Assembly: GCA_900074725.1 (NCBI GenBank)
Contig: LT598461.1
Span: 62,001-126,000, forward strand
Direction of reading: 5' to 3'
DNA length: 64,000 nt
From: Lachancea dasiensis
Taxonomy: Eukaryota; Ascomycota; Saccharomycetes; Saccharomycetales; Saccharomycetaceae
The notes under the pieces are model-generated. The model ran no database searches, was not told the origin of the DNA, and saw only the letters and a list, made by a program, of their open reading frames with translations. Below, in pieces: positions 37,036-46,824 of the stretch. The position numbers and the translations under genes were made by a program. Each line of letters starts with the position of its first letter. The stretch's first letter is position 1.

Positions 37036-37736
37036 CTAGACAGCACACGGTGGAATTGAATCGGCCCACAAGATCTCGCTTGCTTCTGGACTCCATCAAT
37101 TCAGAATGTCGTTCTGCCTTGTGCTGAGTATCTTACGAGAGACACGTAGCATTACACACGAGACCGACACCAGCACAGTAAGGGCAGATGGTCGAGTACA
37201 CAACAGCCGGCTTATAACCAGACCATGGTGATGCTTGTGGTGAGAGAGTTTTATATGGATTTCTGGTTTCTTCTTTCTTCCCAGCTCGCAAAATGAAAGA
37301 ACTCCTGAAAGGCAACCAAGAATACTCGTCTTAAACCGCACCCTGGAGAACTGTCAAAACGACTGAATAATCAACAGCTCCTATATTTTAAACAGGTCTC
37401 ATGTAATCAACTTGGCTCTATTGGTGATTCTACGAGGCCACATATCACGCTCAGTGATTCGACTGGTGTCACGAAAATTTTAAACTCACCATTTGATAAG
37501 CAGTCCACCTTTCAACGTGGTAGTTCGACCCCTCGCATTCTGAAGACCGACCAGACAGTTTTATGCTCACCATCATCACCCAACAGCCAGCTCTGTCCAA
37601 GAGCCAAACTCACTCTACCAACAATCCGTTAGTGATGACAGATTCAGTTGGACGAATAAATAAATCCATGCCATTTAGACCCTGGCAGTTAGCTGGTTGG
37701 ATCTAGAGGGATCGTCAATACCAAAACATTGTCGAG
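37036..37736. other. Divergent BIK1 / RNQ1 intergenic region
   Basis: 701 bp. No supported gene and no clear TATA or repeat; short open frames on the minus strand (37096-37341) show no recognisable features. Confidence 0.5.
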
Positions 37737-38912
37737 ATGGATGTGAACCAGTTGATAAGACAAGCAGAGGAGTTATTCAATCAAGGAAAGCATGAAGAAG
37801 CAGTAGATTCATTAACTACTGCTGCTCGTCAGGATCCTAGCCCCAGTCAAATGTCCACCATTGAGGCATTGATTCAGAAAATCGGACAATACATTGTGAA
37901 CAATGGTGATGGAAATACGTCTCGCGGAATGGGAAGTACGCTATTCAACACGTTTGCTGGCGGAAACCATTCGGGTGGGGGGTCTCAGTCACAACTTGGA
38001 AAACTTGCCCTTCTTGGTACGATCCTCGGATCTTCCAAAGGCAATTCTGGCGGTTTCAATCTCTCATCGGTTACATCATTGCTTGGCGGGAGTGGGAAAC
38101 AGAGTCATGGAAATGCTGCTGCTGGAGGTTTGGCCGGTGGGACTCTGGGCGCTTTGGCAGGTCAATTTTTTGGTCACCAAGGATCGAGCTCAAACCCAGA
38201 ACAAAACCAATACCAAAATCAGAATCAGTTTCAGACACAGGGCCAAAACCAGAATCAATATCCTGCCCACAACCAGGGCCATTCTCAAAGCCAGTCCAGC
38301 TTTGGGAGTTTGGCTTCAATGGCTAGCTCCTTTCTAGGCGGAGGCAAGCAATCTAGCCAAGGACCTCCTCCATCTCAAACGGGGAACAATTTTGGGCAAT
38401 TCCAAGGTAGTCATCAACAAGGTGACGGTAGATACCAAAACCAAGGTGGCTCAAACCAAAGCTACTATAACGAAGGAGGGTTGCAGAGCCATGGTGGGTA
38501 TTCAGACAATAATTTCGGTGGCTTCCAGGGCCAAAACCAATACAATCAAGGGCCCGGTGGCTATCAGGAAGAAGGCCGCTTCCAAAGGCCGGGTGGCTAC
38601 CAGGAAGAAGGTCGCTTCCAAAGGCCCGGTGGCTACCAGGAAGAAGGTGGCTTTCAAGGGCAAGGTGGCTTTCAAGGGCAAGGTGGCTTTCAAGGGCAAG
38701 GCGGTTTCCAAGGGCAAGGTGGTCATCATGGAAATGGAGGCCACCAAGGACATGGGGGCAACAACCAAGGTGGCTACAACCAAGGTGGCTACAACCAAGG
38801 TGGCTACGATTCTCAACCTCCACAAGGTAACTTCAGTCAGTCTGAATACAACCGCCCTGGCCAAGGAAACCAGGGTGGGCAGGGATTTAACTTTTCTGGA
38901 AACTTTGCGTAA
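37737..38912 (+). CDS. RNQ1: Rnq1-like Q/N-rich prion-type protein
   Basis: 391 residues against 405 in S. cerevisiae Rnq1 (YCL028W). The first ~150 residues form the non-prion domain (QLIRQAEELFNQGKHEEAVD; GGTLGALAGQFFGHQG). The rest is very rich in Gln, Asn, Gly and Tyr. It contains tandem repeats: GGYQEEGRFQRP about three times near residues 278-310, QGQGGF about four times after that, and NQGGY three times near 345-360. S. cerevisiae Rnq1 forms the [PIN+] prion; here the Asn/Gln density is kept but Gly is higher, so prion ability is possible but untested. Confidence 0.9.
   Translation: MDVNQLIRQAEELFNQGKHEEAVDSLTTAARQDPSPSQMSTIEALIQKIGQYIVNNGDGNTSRGMGSTLFNTFAGGNHSGGGSQSQLGKLALLGTILGSSKGNSGGFNLSSVTSLLGGSGKQSHGNAAAGGLAGGTLGALAGQFFGHQGSSSNPEQNQYQNQNQFQTQGQNQNQYPAHNQGHSQSQSSFGSLASMASSFLGGGKQSSQGPPPSQTGNNFGQFQGSHQQGDGRYQNQGGSNQSYYNEGGLQSHGGYSDNNFGGFQGQNQYNQGPGGYQEEGRFQRPGGYQEEGRFQRPGGYQEEGGFQGQGGFQGQGGFQGQGGFQGQGGHHGNGGHQGHGGNNQGGYNQGGYNQGGYDSQPPQGNFSQSEYNRPGQGNQGGQGFNFSGNFA
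38560..38810 (+). repeat. In-frame minisatellites inside RNQ1
   Basis: Nearly identical 36-bp units (GGYQEEGRFQRP), then 18-bp units (QGQGGF), then 15-bp units (NQGGY) lie head to tail. All are multiples of three, so copy-number change keeps the frame. Confidence 0.85.
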
Positions 38913-39064
38913 ATTGAATCAATTCGATGAGGTGTGGTTTGCACTTTAAGCCCTAATGTCGCACATATTACAACCTTTTGAATTTATTATATATAATACA
39001 CAAAACTACAAGCGTTTGGTTATCAAACGTTTGGTTTCGAATTTAACTTCTTCTCCGTTACCTT

Positions 39065-40771
39065 TCAGGAAGAAGACTTTAGTGGTAACACATTTGTTTT
39101 GAAGTAAGAATAAACGTCCTGCCCAGCATTTCCGTTATAAACATTGCCTGTTGGACTGTATTCACAGAGCAGGTAAAGAGAGTTTCGTCCGTATTGTGCT
39201 GTCGTGTCACATTGAATCGCAGCACAGCCAACTTTCGTACTTGAGGCCCAAACAAGTTGCGTGAAGTGACCAACGTCTTGCCCGTCGTGTTCAATTCCAG
39301 TAAGATCATTGTAGTCGTAGTATTTGATTTCATCGTACCAGTAGTCAACAAGAACTTTTGGATCAAGAGTGGTGCCGAAAGCAACATTCTCACCTTGATT
39401 TCCTCTGTTGCTGGAATGCTTCAAATTACCGCTACATGGATCATAAGTGGTGCCTTTTAGAGAGTTAGCAAAAGAGTATGCGAACGCAGATAAACTGTCA
39501 TCCCACTCTAAGTCCGGTGTGTCCTCGTGTAGGTTTCTTTTGAGATTGTGCTCACTCAATATGGCGGAAGCAGTAGCAGCATCCAGAGTAGTTGAGGCAG
39601 ATGAGGTTGTGGAAGTTGAAGAAGTTGAGGCAGAAGTGGTCGTTGGGGATGTTGTGGATGTTGTGGATGTTGTAGAGCTCGAGCTAGTGGTGGATGTGGT
39701 AGAGCTTGAGCTAGTGGTGGATGTGGTAGAGCTTGAGCTAGTAGTGGAGCTAGCGACGCTAGAGCTGCTCACATCGCTTGGGCTCGATACTGAGCTGGAA
39801 GGGCTCGTGGATGGAGCAGAGCTCGACTCACTGGAAGGATCGGACGAAGCATAGGAACTGGAGGAGATAGGGGAACTGGAAACTGTGACAAGCGTTCCCG
39901 TGGAGCTAGTAGCGCTTTCGGGGCTAACCGATGAACCAATCGCGGTAAAGCTGGCAGGCGTTAGTGTTGTACGATCCGAAGTAGAGGAGGCCTCAGGAGA
40001 ATTGGTCGTCCTGGGGGCACGTGGAATCGTAACGCTTAAAAGACTTGGCAAACTTGTGGGAGAGGCATCTTCGGTGGCACTACCGTACGAGGCAGTGGTA
40101 GAAAATGAGGTTACCCAAGATGGTATTCCAGACAAGGAACCATATGTAGATAGTTGGGTAGCAGTCTGAGTCGAGTTGGCATAAAGCACAGACGATCCTA
40201 TCGATCTTCTAGAGTAGGATGGGAGGGCAGATGGTGCCTCGGAGGAAGATAGAGAGCTCGAACTCGACAGTAGCGTAGAGCTCGACAGTAGCGTAGAACT
40301 CGACAGTAGCGTAGAGCTCGACGGTAGCGTAGAACTCGATGCTGCACTATCCAAGGTACTGGAGGAGGCGGAGTTTGATGCACTTGAACCAGAAGCCGAT
40401 GCACTCGAGGCGAGAGAGGAGGTCTCTGAGCTTAGCAGACTCGAAGAGCGTTCCGTGCCCGTGCTCTCGGATAGTGTGGCCGGTGTCGAGCCCACTGAAG
40501 CTGATGTAATGGAGCTTGAACCGTAAGCATCACTGCTGCTGGAGATGCTGGAAGTACCGACCGTGCCGGGTTTCGAACTGCTGCCTAATGGCACGGATGT
40601 AACTTCCGACGAGCCAGATGCCAGAGTCGAGCTTGCGGCCTGCGAACTGCTGGGCGTCTTATAAAATTTCGAAGCCACCGCGGTTTCCGTGACGTCGTCC
40701 GTGGTGGTGGATTGTGCCGCTGCGACTGCAGAGACGGCCATGTACAGGCTCACGACAGACTTGTACTTCAT
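39065..40771 (-). CDS. Secreted CAP/PRY-family protein with long Ser/Thr-rich region
   Basis: 568 residues. A signal peptide (MKYKSVVSLYMAVSAVAAA) is followed by ~390 residues that are mostly Ser, Thr and Ala with internal repeats, then a C-terminal CAP (SCP/PR-1) domain from about residue 405: ILSEHNLKRNLHEDTPDLEW, NQGENVAFGT, HFTQLVWASSTKVGCA, SLYLLCEYSPTGN. His, Glu and Cys residues of the CAP cavity are present. Yeast Pry1 and Pry2 bind and export sterols. The domain order matches Pry1/Pry2 rather than GPI-anchored Pry3. S. cerevisiae has no PRY gene between RNQ1 and FUS1. Confidence 0.9.
   Translation of the reverse strand: MKYKSVVSLYMAVSAVAAAQSTTTDDVTETAVASKFYKTPSSSQAASSTLASGSSEVTSVPLGSSSKPGTVGTSSISSSSDAYGSSSITSASVGSTPATLSESTGTERSSSLLSSETSSLASSASASGSSASNSASSSTLDSAASSSTLPSSSTLLSSSTLLSSSTLLSSSSSLSSSEAPSALPSYSRRSIGSSVLYANSTQTATQLSTYGSLSGIPSWVTSFSTTASYGSATEDASPTSLPSLLSVTIPRAPRTTNSPEASSTSDRTTLTPASFTAIGSSVSPESATSSTGTLVTVSSSPISSSSYASSDPSSESSSAPSTSPSSSVSSPSDVSSSSVASSTTSSSSTTSTTSSSSTTSTTSSSSTTSTTSTTSPTTTSASTSSTSTTSSASTTLDAATASAILSEHNLKRNLHEDTPDLEWDDSLSAFAYSFANSLKGTTYDPCSGNLKHSSNRGNQGENVAFGTTLDPKVLVDYWYDEIKYYDYNDLTGIEHDGQDVGHFTQLVWASSTKVGCAAIQCDTTAQYGRNSLYLLCEYSPTGNVYNGNAGQDVYSYFKTNVLPLKSSS
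40255..40345 (-). repeat. 18-bp tandem repeat inside the PRY-type gene
   Basis: About five copies of an 18-bp unit (on the plus strand, GAGCTCGACAGTAGCGTA with small changes) encode a repeating Ser-Thr-Leu-Leu-Ser-Ser. A second in-frame array, of 27-bp units encoding TSSSSTTST, lies at about 39660-39750. Confidence 0.85.
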
Positions 40772-41730
40772 GATTATTGGTTTATATTAACTAGCAAAGT
40801 GCACAGTGTAGCGAGCTGGGTGGCTCCTATCAGACAGGCCTCTCTATGCTCCCACATTCCGGCGCTACTTATACTACTTTAGCCTGGTAAGCCGCCAATC
40901 GTTTCTTTAACGCGGTGTGCTGCGGACCGCCCACAATGGGGCCACTTTTGTTATTTTCGCAGTTGACATTTCGTCTGTGCTTGTCGCCAGCACCCCCCCA
41001 TCAAGACCACAACAAAACAGGAAATGTTATTGCTGTTCTCAGCCGTCAACAACCCTGCGAAAATCCCAACGCTGGGCAAACCGCATCGTTCAAGCTTTAT
41101 TATTTGGTGTTTATGTGTACGCGACCAGCCTCGAGCTCATACGTTTAGCCTCCAGCATGCTACTACGTACTTATGCTCTTTCATGCAAAGTGCAAATCCT
41201 TGACATCTTTTCGTGGCCATCCTTCCATAGAATAATACGCTTATGGTGATATTACGCCTATGGTTATATTATTGCTGGTATTTTTTCGCGAGTCTCGTAC
41301 GAGGCGAGGAAGTCTCTAAACATCATGCCCAGGACTGCCAAGCACAATAAACATTGTGGCCGCTGGCTCGTACGGTTCACGAGGGTTGATGATGTACTGG
41401 AAGAAGGGTCCTTACCTGCCGGTATATGGAATACTATCTCATGATATGAGCTCCTGTCACATGACGTTGGCGCACACTGGGCTTGACATTGTTAGTCACG
41501 TGCTGCTGATCAGAATCACGTGCAGATGGTCAGAACCAGTAGCACTGTGTGATCCAGGCAATACCCTGTTTCAGCTCATCGCGCGATGAGCTGAAACAAC
41601 CTGTACACTTCTTATGGTCCCTTAGCGTCTACATGAGAGCTTAAATACTACGACAGCTGCCCGTGATGGCCGCCCGCACTTCAGCATATTCAACGCACCG
41701 ATTTTGAGCACCAGCTGCCACTATCAACGC
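40772..41730. promoter_or_regulatory. Intergenic: PRY-type promoter and FUS1 promoter
   Basis: 959 bp. On the FUS1 side there are two TCACGTG E-boxes (CACGTG at 41497-41502 and 41517-41522, 20 bp apart) and the 32-bp palindrome at 41567-41598. No supported gene; open frames at 40915-41249 lack features. Confidence 0.5.
41567..41598. promoter_or_regulatory. Perfect 32-bp palindrome with two pheromone response elements
   Basis: The left half reads TGTTTCAGCTCATCGC and the right half GCGATGAGCTGAAACA, exact complements with no spacer. TGAAACA, the Ste12 pheromone response element, is present once in each direction at the ends (41567-41573 and 41592-41598), and GCGATGAGC, the PAC core, once in each direction at the centre. 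It lies 133 bp before the FUS1 ATG. Paired PREs drive pheromone induction of FUS1 in S. cerevisiae. Confidence 0.85.
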
Positions 41731-43455
41731 ATGAGTCCCACACCTTCTCCACCTTCACACGCCACGGTATTGGAAAGTGTGTTCGTCGACCTTCTCTTCT
41801 CGCCAAGGGGTACCGAGCCCTTTTCGACCGCAACCATCGGTACCAGCACGCACTCCTTGTTATATCGAGTCCAGTCGACGTCGAGCAATGGGCGTTCAAC
41901 CGCTACTTACCTCCAGCTGATGAGCACTTCATCGTCGGACGCCAGAGCAGAGGCGACGCCGCCCTCCGAAAGCTCTTCTGCTACTATTGTCTTGAACAAT
42001 GTCTCGAGAGACCAAGATGGCTCTTCCGCAACGATAGCATTGGCCATTGGGCTTCCGCTTGGTGTCTTCTGTCTTGGGTTCTGTCTCGTCGTCTTTTATT
42101 TGTGGTGCCGCAGACAAAATGCTATGCTGTATCCACAGACACCGTTCCAGGCTAGGTCGGGCGCCCCGTTCCCTCCTCGCCGTCTGCGTTCCAAGGTGTG
42201 GACTCGGTTGTTCCATCCAGATTCCAGTCAATGTTACTACAGTGAAAAATATGGATCGCGCTCCGTCCCATCGCACCAAGACAGCGGTGCTACCATCAGC
42301 TACAAAATTACCTCCATAGATCCTGAATCCGAGCCCGTTTCCAAGCACATCCAAACCCCCGACAAACTGGCATTCCCCGTTAGCAAAAGTTTCAGTTCTA
42401 ACCAAATCAACGCTTTGCTGTATTCGAAACCTCCAGGGATTCAATCTATTGGCTCTGCTTTGCCCACAGCAAATGCTCCTTCTGACAGCAGCATACGCAC
42501 GACGCAAAATGCCATTTCTCCCGAACCTGGGGCATGGAATTACGAATCACCGTTGTCGAGGTGGTTTTTGACCAAATCAACCTACCTTCAGGACCAAGTG
42601 AAGCAACCCTTGAAGTCTTCCACTGTTATGCTCAAGCAACTGAACATTCTATCTAGAGTTTCAAGGAATCGCGTACAAAGCTTTCTTCCGGATGAGAGCT
42701 CGCCCATTTTGAGCAATGCTATCTCTCCTGTAGATAGAGATTCCTACGTGGCGGAGAAAGGAGATCCACTGGTAGTCAGAAGTACATCTCCGAAAGCACT
42801 TTCTACTTTCAAAAGCTCGTCTGCTAACATTAGAGATACCAGGCTCATGAATTCCAAAGACATCTCCAACTTCAACCCATATTCACATTCGACCACCTCG
42901 GTGGCTGCCATCAAACCACAAACTATTGCGCCTTCGAAGATTGATGCCGTTACTTTGCGGAAACCGATGCCGAAATTTTTAAAAGACGATGGCAAGCTCC
43001 TTGGACCTCCAGCTTCGACTAACAAGAAGCATCAAGGGCATGATCAGAAGCTGGAAAAACATTTGAATACTGTGAAATCAGTGAAGCCACTTCCGCTCAC
43101 TCCGAATATTAAGCAGACTACTGCGGATGAATTTTCTCGTCCACATTCCTTGCAGCTAGTAGGCAGACGAGTGCCGGCCTTGAGTCCACCAACTTCAGAA
43201 ACCCTTCAGATTTGTGAGGTGGTCCGAGCCTACGAGCCTAATTTGACCGACGAGATATCAATTAAAAATCACGAGTATGTGCGGTTACTGGCGAGACATA
43301 CAGATGGCTGGTGCTTGGTCGAAAAGTGCCAACCATCTGGTAGTCCTTTAGATGCTAGCAATGATCCCAAACACTGCAAAATTGATGGGGAATTTTACTT
43401 AAATGACTATCGTGGGATAGTTCCTGGCGTTTGCCTTAAAGATGTTGAAGGCTAA
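41731..43455 (+). CDS. FUS1: Fus1, cell-fusion membrane protein with SH3 domain
   Basis: 574 residues from the ATG at 41731 (the frame upstream starts only with TTG). Like S. cerevisiae Fus1 (512 aa) it has a Ser/Thr-rich outer N-terminus without a cleaved signal, a single transmembrane segment at about residues 100-126 (TIALAIGLPLGVFCLGFCLV), a basic stop-transfer, a long cytosolic tail, and a C-terminal SH3 domain from about 490 (EVVRAYEPNLTDEISIKNHE, GWCLVEKC, GIVPGVCLK). It concentrates at the shmoo tip and promotes cell fusion in mating. The promoter palindrome with two PREs fits pheromone induction. Confidence 0.92.
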   Translation: MSPTPSPPSHATVLESVFVDLLFSPRGTEPFSTATIGTSTHSLLYRVQSTSSNGRSTATYLQLMSTSSSDARAEATPPSESSSATIVLNNVSRDQDGSSATIALAIGLPLGVFCLGFCLVVFYLWCRRQNAMLYPQTPFQARSGAPFPPRRLRSKVWTRLFHPDSSQCYYSEKYGSRSVPSHQDSGATISYKITSIDPESEPVSKHIQTPDKLAFPVSKSFSSNQINALLYSKPPGIQSIGSALPTANAPSDSSIRTTQNAISPEPGAWNYESPLSRWFLTKSTYLQDQVKQPLKSSTVMLKQLNILSRVSRNRVQSFLPDESSPILSNAISPVDRDSYVAEKGDPLVVRSTSPKALSTFKSSSANIRDTRLMNSKDISNFNPYSHSTTSVAAIKPQTIAPSKIDAVTLRKPMPKFLKDDGKLLGPPASTNKKHQGHDQKLEKHLNTVKSVKPLPLTPNIKQTTADEFSRPHSLQLVGRRVPALSPPTSETLQICEVVRAYEPNLTDEISIKNHEYVRLLARHTDGWCLVEKCQPSGSPLDASNDPKHCKIDGEFYLNDYRGIVPGVCLKDVEG

Positions 43456-43540
43456 CGCGGTTCAATTTTAAACAAAGCAATCTTCAAAAACTTATAAAAA
43501 CACTAGACGTGTTCTCTAAAATCTCATTACAAAGTGCATT

Positions 43541-44128
43541 CTACTCGAATACCTTGACATCGTTTTCAATGTAGGTCTTCTCCGCAGGCGCGGCTGTGGG
43601 CAGACCAAATACTAGTTGAGCATGTACCTTCCATCCTTCTTCGATCGCGCCTTGAGGAAGCGCTTCTGACACAAAGTCACTGAAATGCTGCAAGTGGCCA
43701 CCGAGCCCCACTAGCTCTAAAGCAGACCAAGTTGAGATCTGTGCCGCACCAGAAGAGTGGGCCACAAAATCTGGGAAAGCACTCGACCAGGCTGGAAACA
43801 TGTCTTGTAGTTCTTTAGTCTTCACATTGTCCACCATAAAGACAACTGTTCCAAAAGCCTCATCCCTGCACGACAGTGGTCTCTTTTTGAAGTTCTCAAG
43901 TGGAATCTTATTGTACACATGATCCCATACCTTCTTGTGACTTTCTCCTGTTAGAATGACAGCTCTATTACCTTGGGAATTGAAACATGTTGGCGTATCT
44001 TTGATTATTTGCTGGACAATGTTTTGCACGTCTTTAGTAGCGATACCCGCTGGCAGCTCGGGTTTCAATGCGTAGACGGAACGACGAGAGGCGAGAGCTT
44101 CCAAGAAAGGCGCAGCTTTAGATGACAT
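43541..44128 (-). CDS. HBN1: Nitroreductase-like protein (Hbn1/Frm2 orthologue)
   Basis: 195 residues, near Hbn1 and Frm2 (193 aa) of S. cerevisiae, which lie as a tandem pair at YCL026C-B/A beside FUS1. The flavin-fold nitroreductase pattern is visible: FLEALASRRSVYAL with the RRS phosphate-binding turn, and the conserved WSALELVGLGGHLQHF. Members bind FMN and are linked to oxidative-stress and lipid responses; substrates are unclear. Only one copy is present here. Yap-type sites lie upstream. Confidence 0.9.
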   Translation of the reverse strand: MSSKAAPFLEALASRRSVYALKPELPAGIATKDVQNIVQQIIKDTPTCFNSQGNRAVILTGESHKKVWDHVYNKIPLENFKKRPLSCRDEAFGTVVFMVDNVKTKELQDMFPAWSSAFPDFVAHSSGAAQISTWSALELVGLGGHLQHFSDFVSEALPQGAIEEGWKVHAQLVFGLPTAAPAEKTYIENDVKVFE

Positions 44129-45026
44129 GGTGTATTCTTGAGGTGTGGATGGAGAATAAATTTGAACAGACTATAGTAGCGTAGAAAGATTGTTTTCCAG
44201 AATGAGCGAATAAAAGCTCGAGCGCTGCCGCTAATATACTGTGTTTACGAATCGCCAAGAATATGTTTTTTCGTCATCAAGACTACAGTCGTTGACTAAT
44301 CTTTAACGAATTACATACTTTTTACTAATATTTCATAAACTAATCGGGACATAAGAAGTTCTCCGGCTTCCGAGGCCCATCTCGGTACTAGCGTTAATTA
44401 ATAAGGTTGAAAGGTCTCATTATGGCCGGTTCCCTGTCTGGCTTCCTAGCGTAGCTCTGAATAGATGTACTATTTGACAGGTATTGAGACTGAGACTGAA
44501 AGCTTGCATCGGTCCAAAGACGGTTGTATAGTTTGAGAGACTCTACGGAGGATTGAGAGGATGAGAAATGGCCTGTCCCAAAATTCCCATTCCACGACAA
44601 TGGGTAATTGTGAAGGTCGCAACTCCCTCACATTCTCTAGTTCCGTTAGTTCTCCTTCGCACCACCACATCGTAGCAACGCTTCAAGTGGTCACTATTCC
44701 GTATATACAGATTCGACTAATCTGAAAAGAGTGAGGGTTATCGTTTAAATGAATAAGACAACGCTGAACCCGGGTCATTATTGTAGTTAAACTTACTTTC
44801 AGTATGTCTACTATTCTATAGAATCAAAATACACCACATTAACGCCATACTGCGTCCTTGACTTCGTAACCTTGGCAGCTTTCCGGCTCGCATCTAGCGC
44901 ACAACAGACAGTTGAGCGCTGTGTGAAGATTCAATGAGCAATCCGTGTCGTCCTCATGATATAATAAATTGTCCTGGTATAAAAGTGCGCTCTTGATCAT
45001 GCTCTTTTGTGAAGCTAACGAGCAAC
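44129..45026. promoter_or_regulatory. HBN1 upstream region with two Yap elements; permease 3' region
   Basis: 898 bp. Reading the minus strand towards HBN1, TTAGTAA (44332-44338) and TTAGTCA (44293-44299) match the Yap family consensus TTAGTMA and lie 165-210 bp before the ATG. The remaining sequence up to the permease stop codon shows no supported gene. Confidence 0.45.
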
Positions 45027-46802
45027 TCAACACCAGAAATGCAACGCTCTGTGGAACCAGCCCAGGTTCCTGACATGCGCACGGTACTCAGCATCTTCCT
45101 GTTTGATCAGGTCTTCTTCAAAAACTTTACGGCTTCTGTTCAAATCGATTTCTTCGACTGGGATGTATAGCCTCCAATCTCTTTTCCAAACCTTGTAGCC
45201 GATATACAGTGCAATCAGAATGGGGAGGGCCAGGTAGTTTTCGAAAAAATTGTTAGCGTCTAGCTTGGAGGAGCCCATGGGAGCGATAGCCACCCAAAAT
45301 TGTCCGATGTACACGCAGAACATAATCACAGTAGCATAGTAGGAACCAGCAACACCAGTTTGGGACCTGTAGCCCAGCTCGCCAATGGATCTACCTTGGA
45401 ACTTGAGGGCTTGCCTGAAGCGAATGTGTGAGATACAGATAGAGCACCAAGTGAACAGCTGGGATAGGCCGGAAATGGCCAGTAGCCAAGTGAACACCGT
45501 TTCCTCCTTGGGCGAAGCAGCGACAAAAGCGATCAAACCAAACACCATGGAAACGAGCATAGCAAGCAAGGGTCTGCCTTCACGATCAATAAATTTGAAC
45601 ATTGCAGGGGCGTAACCTTGTTCGGCAAGCGACAGCAGTAGACGGGAGCTGGAGTAGTAGGCGGAATTACCAACCGACAAAACTGACAGTAAAATAACAG
45701 CATTGATGAAGTGTGGTACAACTCTAACACCGTGGGATGCCACGGCGATGACATATGGAGAGGCGTGGGTTGCGGACCCACCAGAGCCCATTAGTTCGTC
45801 AGAGGTATATGGCACCAAGAACCCTACTAGCACTATTGGAGCCAAGAAAATCAGCAGGATTCTGTACATCACCTTCTTGGCGGCGGAGGGGATGGCGCGT
45901 CTTGGGTTTGCCTGCTCTGCAGCAGTGAGGGCGATGAACTCGGTGGCCCCGAAGGCAAAGGCTGCGGTGACCATGGTGGATACGATTCCCTTGAAGTGGT
46001 GGATGGACTTGGTTCCGTAGAAGGCGCCTGGGTCGTTCCAGTAACGCGCGCCGATGTATCCGCTGTTGCCGGCGCCGCCGCAGTTGATGATGATCCCCAG
46101 GATGAAGAACCCAGAGATCATCAGAACTTTGCAAACGTTGAAGAAGAACTCGGCCTCGGCGTACCCGCGGGCGCCGAAGAAGTTGACCAGGATAATGACC
46201 ACGTAGAAGATGGTGACGAAAATATCTGGATTCACAGATGTGGTCCAGTACTTGATGGTGAGCGACGCGGTCACCATCTCCAAGGGGAAAACACAGAGCC
46301 ACTGCAGGCAGTAGACCCAGGCCACCGAGAAGCCAAACGCGGGCTCCACTAGAAACGAAGGGTAAGCGTTGAAGTTACCGGTCAATGAGCTGTAGGCGAC
46401 CGCCAGCTCCCCGGCAGCCTGTATAATACAGTACAGACACGACCCCATCACCGCGTACCCGATCGTCAGCCCCGCAGGCCCACCGTTGTGCAGCGCTGCA
46501 CCGTTCCCCACCAGCATACCGGTCCCGATACCCGTTCCCAGCGAAATCATGAAAACGTGTCTGGGCTTGATGGACTGTTTGAGCTTGTTTTCGTGCTGGT
46601 CCACGCCGTACTCGCTGTCGGGCGTGGACTCCGACTGGTCTGCGCGCTTGAACGAGTTTCTGAAGCGCTGGAAGGTCGATGTTCCTTCGCTGCCGTGGTA
46701 TTCGTAGCTGACCTCGGGCAGCGACGTTTTCTCCACGCTGTCGACGCCTGACTCGCCGGCCATTTTGGACATGGCGTAGTTGTTGTCGTCAGCCTTGTTC
46801 AT
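45027..46802 (-). CDS. AGP1: Broad-specificity amino-acid permease (Agp1/Gnp1 type), copy 1
   Basis: 591 residues from the ATG at 46802. It has the yeast amino-acid transporter layout: a charged cytosolic N-terminus, then twelve hydrophobic segments beginning after KQSIKPRHVFMISLGTGIGTG, with the family signatures NFFGARGYAEAEFFFNVCK and GAGNSGYIGARYW. The C-terminus is HFWC, the Phe-Trp-Cys end palmitoylated in related permeases. S. cerevisiae AGP1 (YCL025C) and GNP1 (YDR508C) descend from this locus. A second copy lies 1.3 kb upstream on the same strand. Confidence 0.93.
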   Translation of the reverse strand: MNKADDNNYAMSKMAGESGVDSVEKTSLPEVSYEYHGSEGTSTFQRFRNSFKRADQSESTPDSEYGVDQHENKLKQSIKPRHVFMISLGTGIGTGMLVGNGAALHNGGPAGLTIGYAVMGSCLYCIIQAAGELAVAYSSLTGNFNAYPSFLVEPAFGFSVAWVYCLQWLCVFPLEMVTASLTIKYWTTSVNPDIFVTIFYVVIILVNFFGARGYAEAEFFFNVCKVLMISGFFILGIIINCGGAGNSGYIGARYWNDPGAFYGTKSIHHFKGIVSTMVTAAFAFGATEFIALTAAEQANPRRAIPSAAKKVMYRILLIFLAPIVLVGFLVPYTSDELMGSGGSATHASPYVIAVASHGVRVVPHFINAVILLSVLSVGNSAYYSSSRLLLSLAEQGYAPAMFKFIDREGRPLLAMLVSMVFGLIAFVAASPKEETVFTWLLAISGLSQLFTWCSICISHIRFRQALKFQGRSIGELGYRSQTGVAGSYYATVIMFCVYIGQFWVAIAPMGSSKLDANNFFENYLALPILIALYIGYKVWKRDWRLYIPVEEIDLNRSRKVFEEDLIKQEDAEYRAHVRNLGWFHRALHFWC

Positions 46803-46824
46803 GTGTGATGCTTGTGGAGACACT

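Noticed and set aside
38353-38949. Alternative long frames in RNQ1 on both strands
   Set aside because: They mirror the tandem repeats in other frames; the Rnq1 frame has the conserved N-terminal domain.
41704-41730. Upstream start for FUS1
   Set aside because: It would begin with TTG; the first ATG is at 41731.
44394-44670. Small minus-strand open frames between HBN1 and permease copy 1
   Set aside because: Short, overlapping each other in different frames, no similarity recognised.
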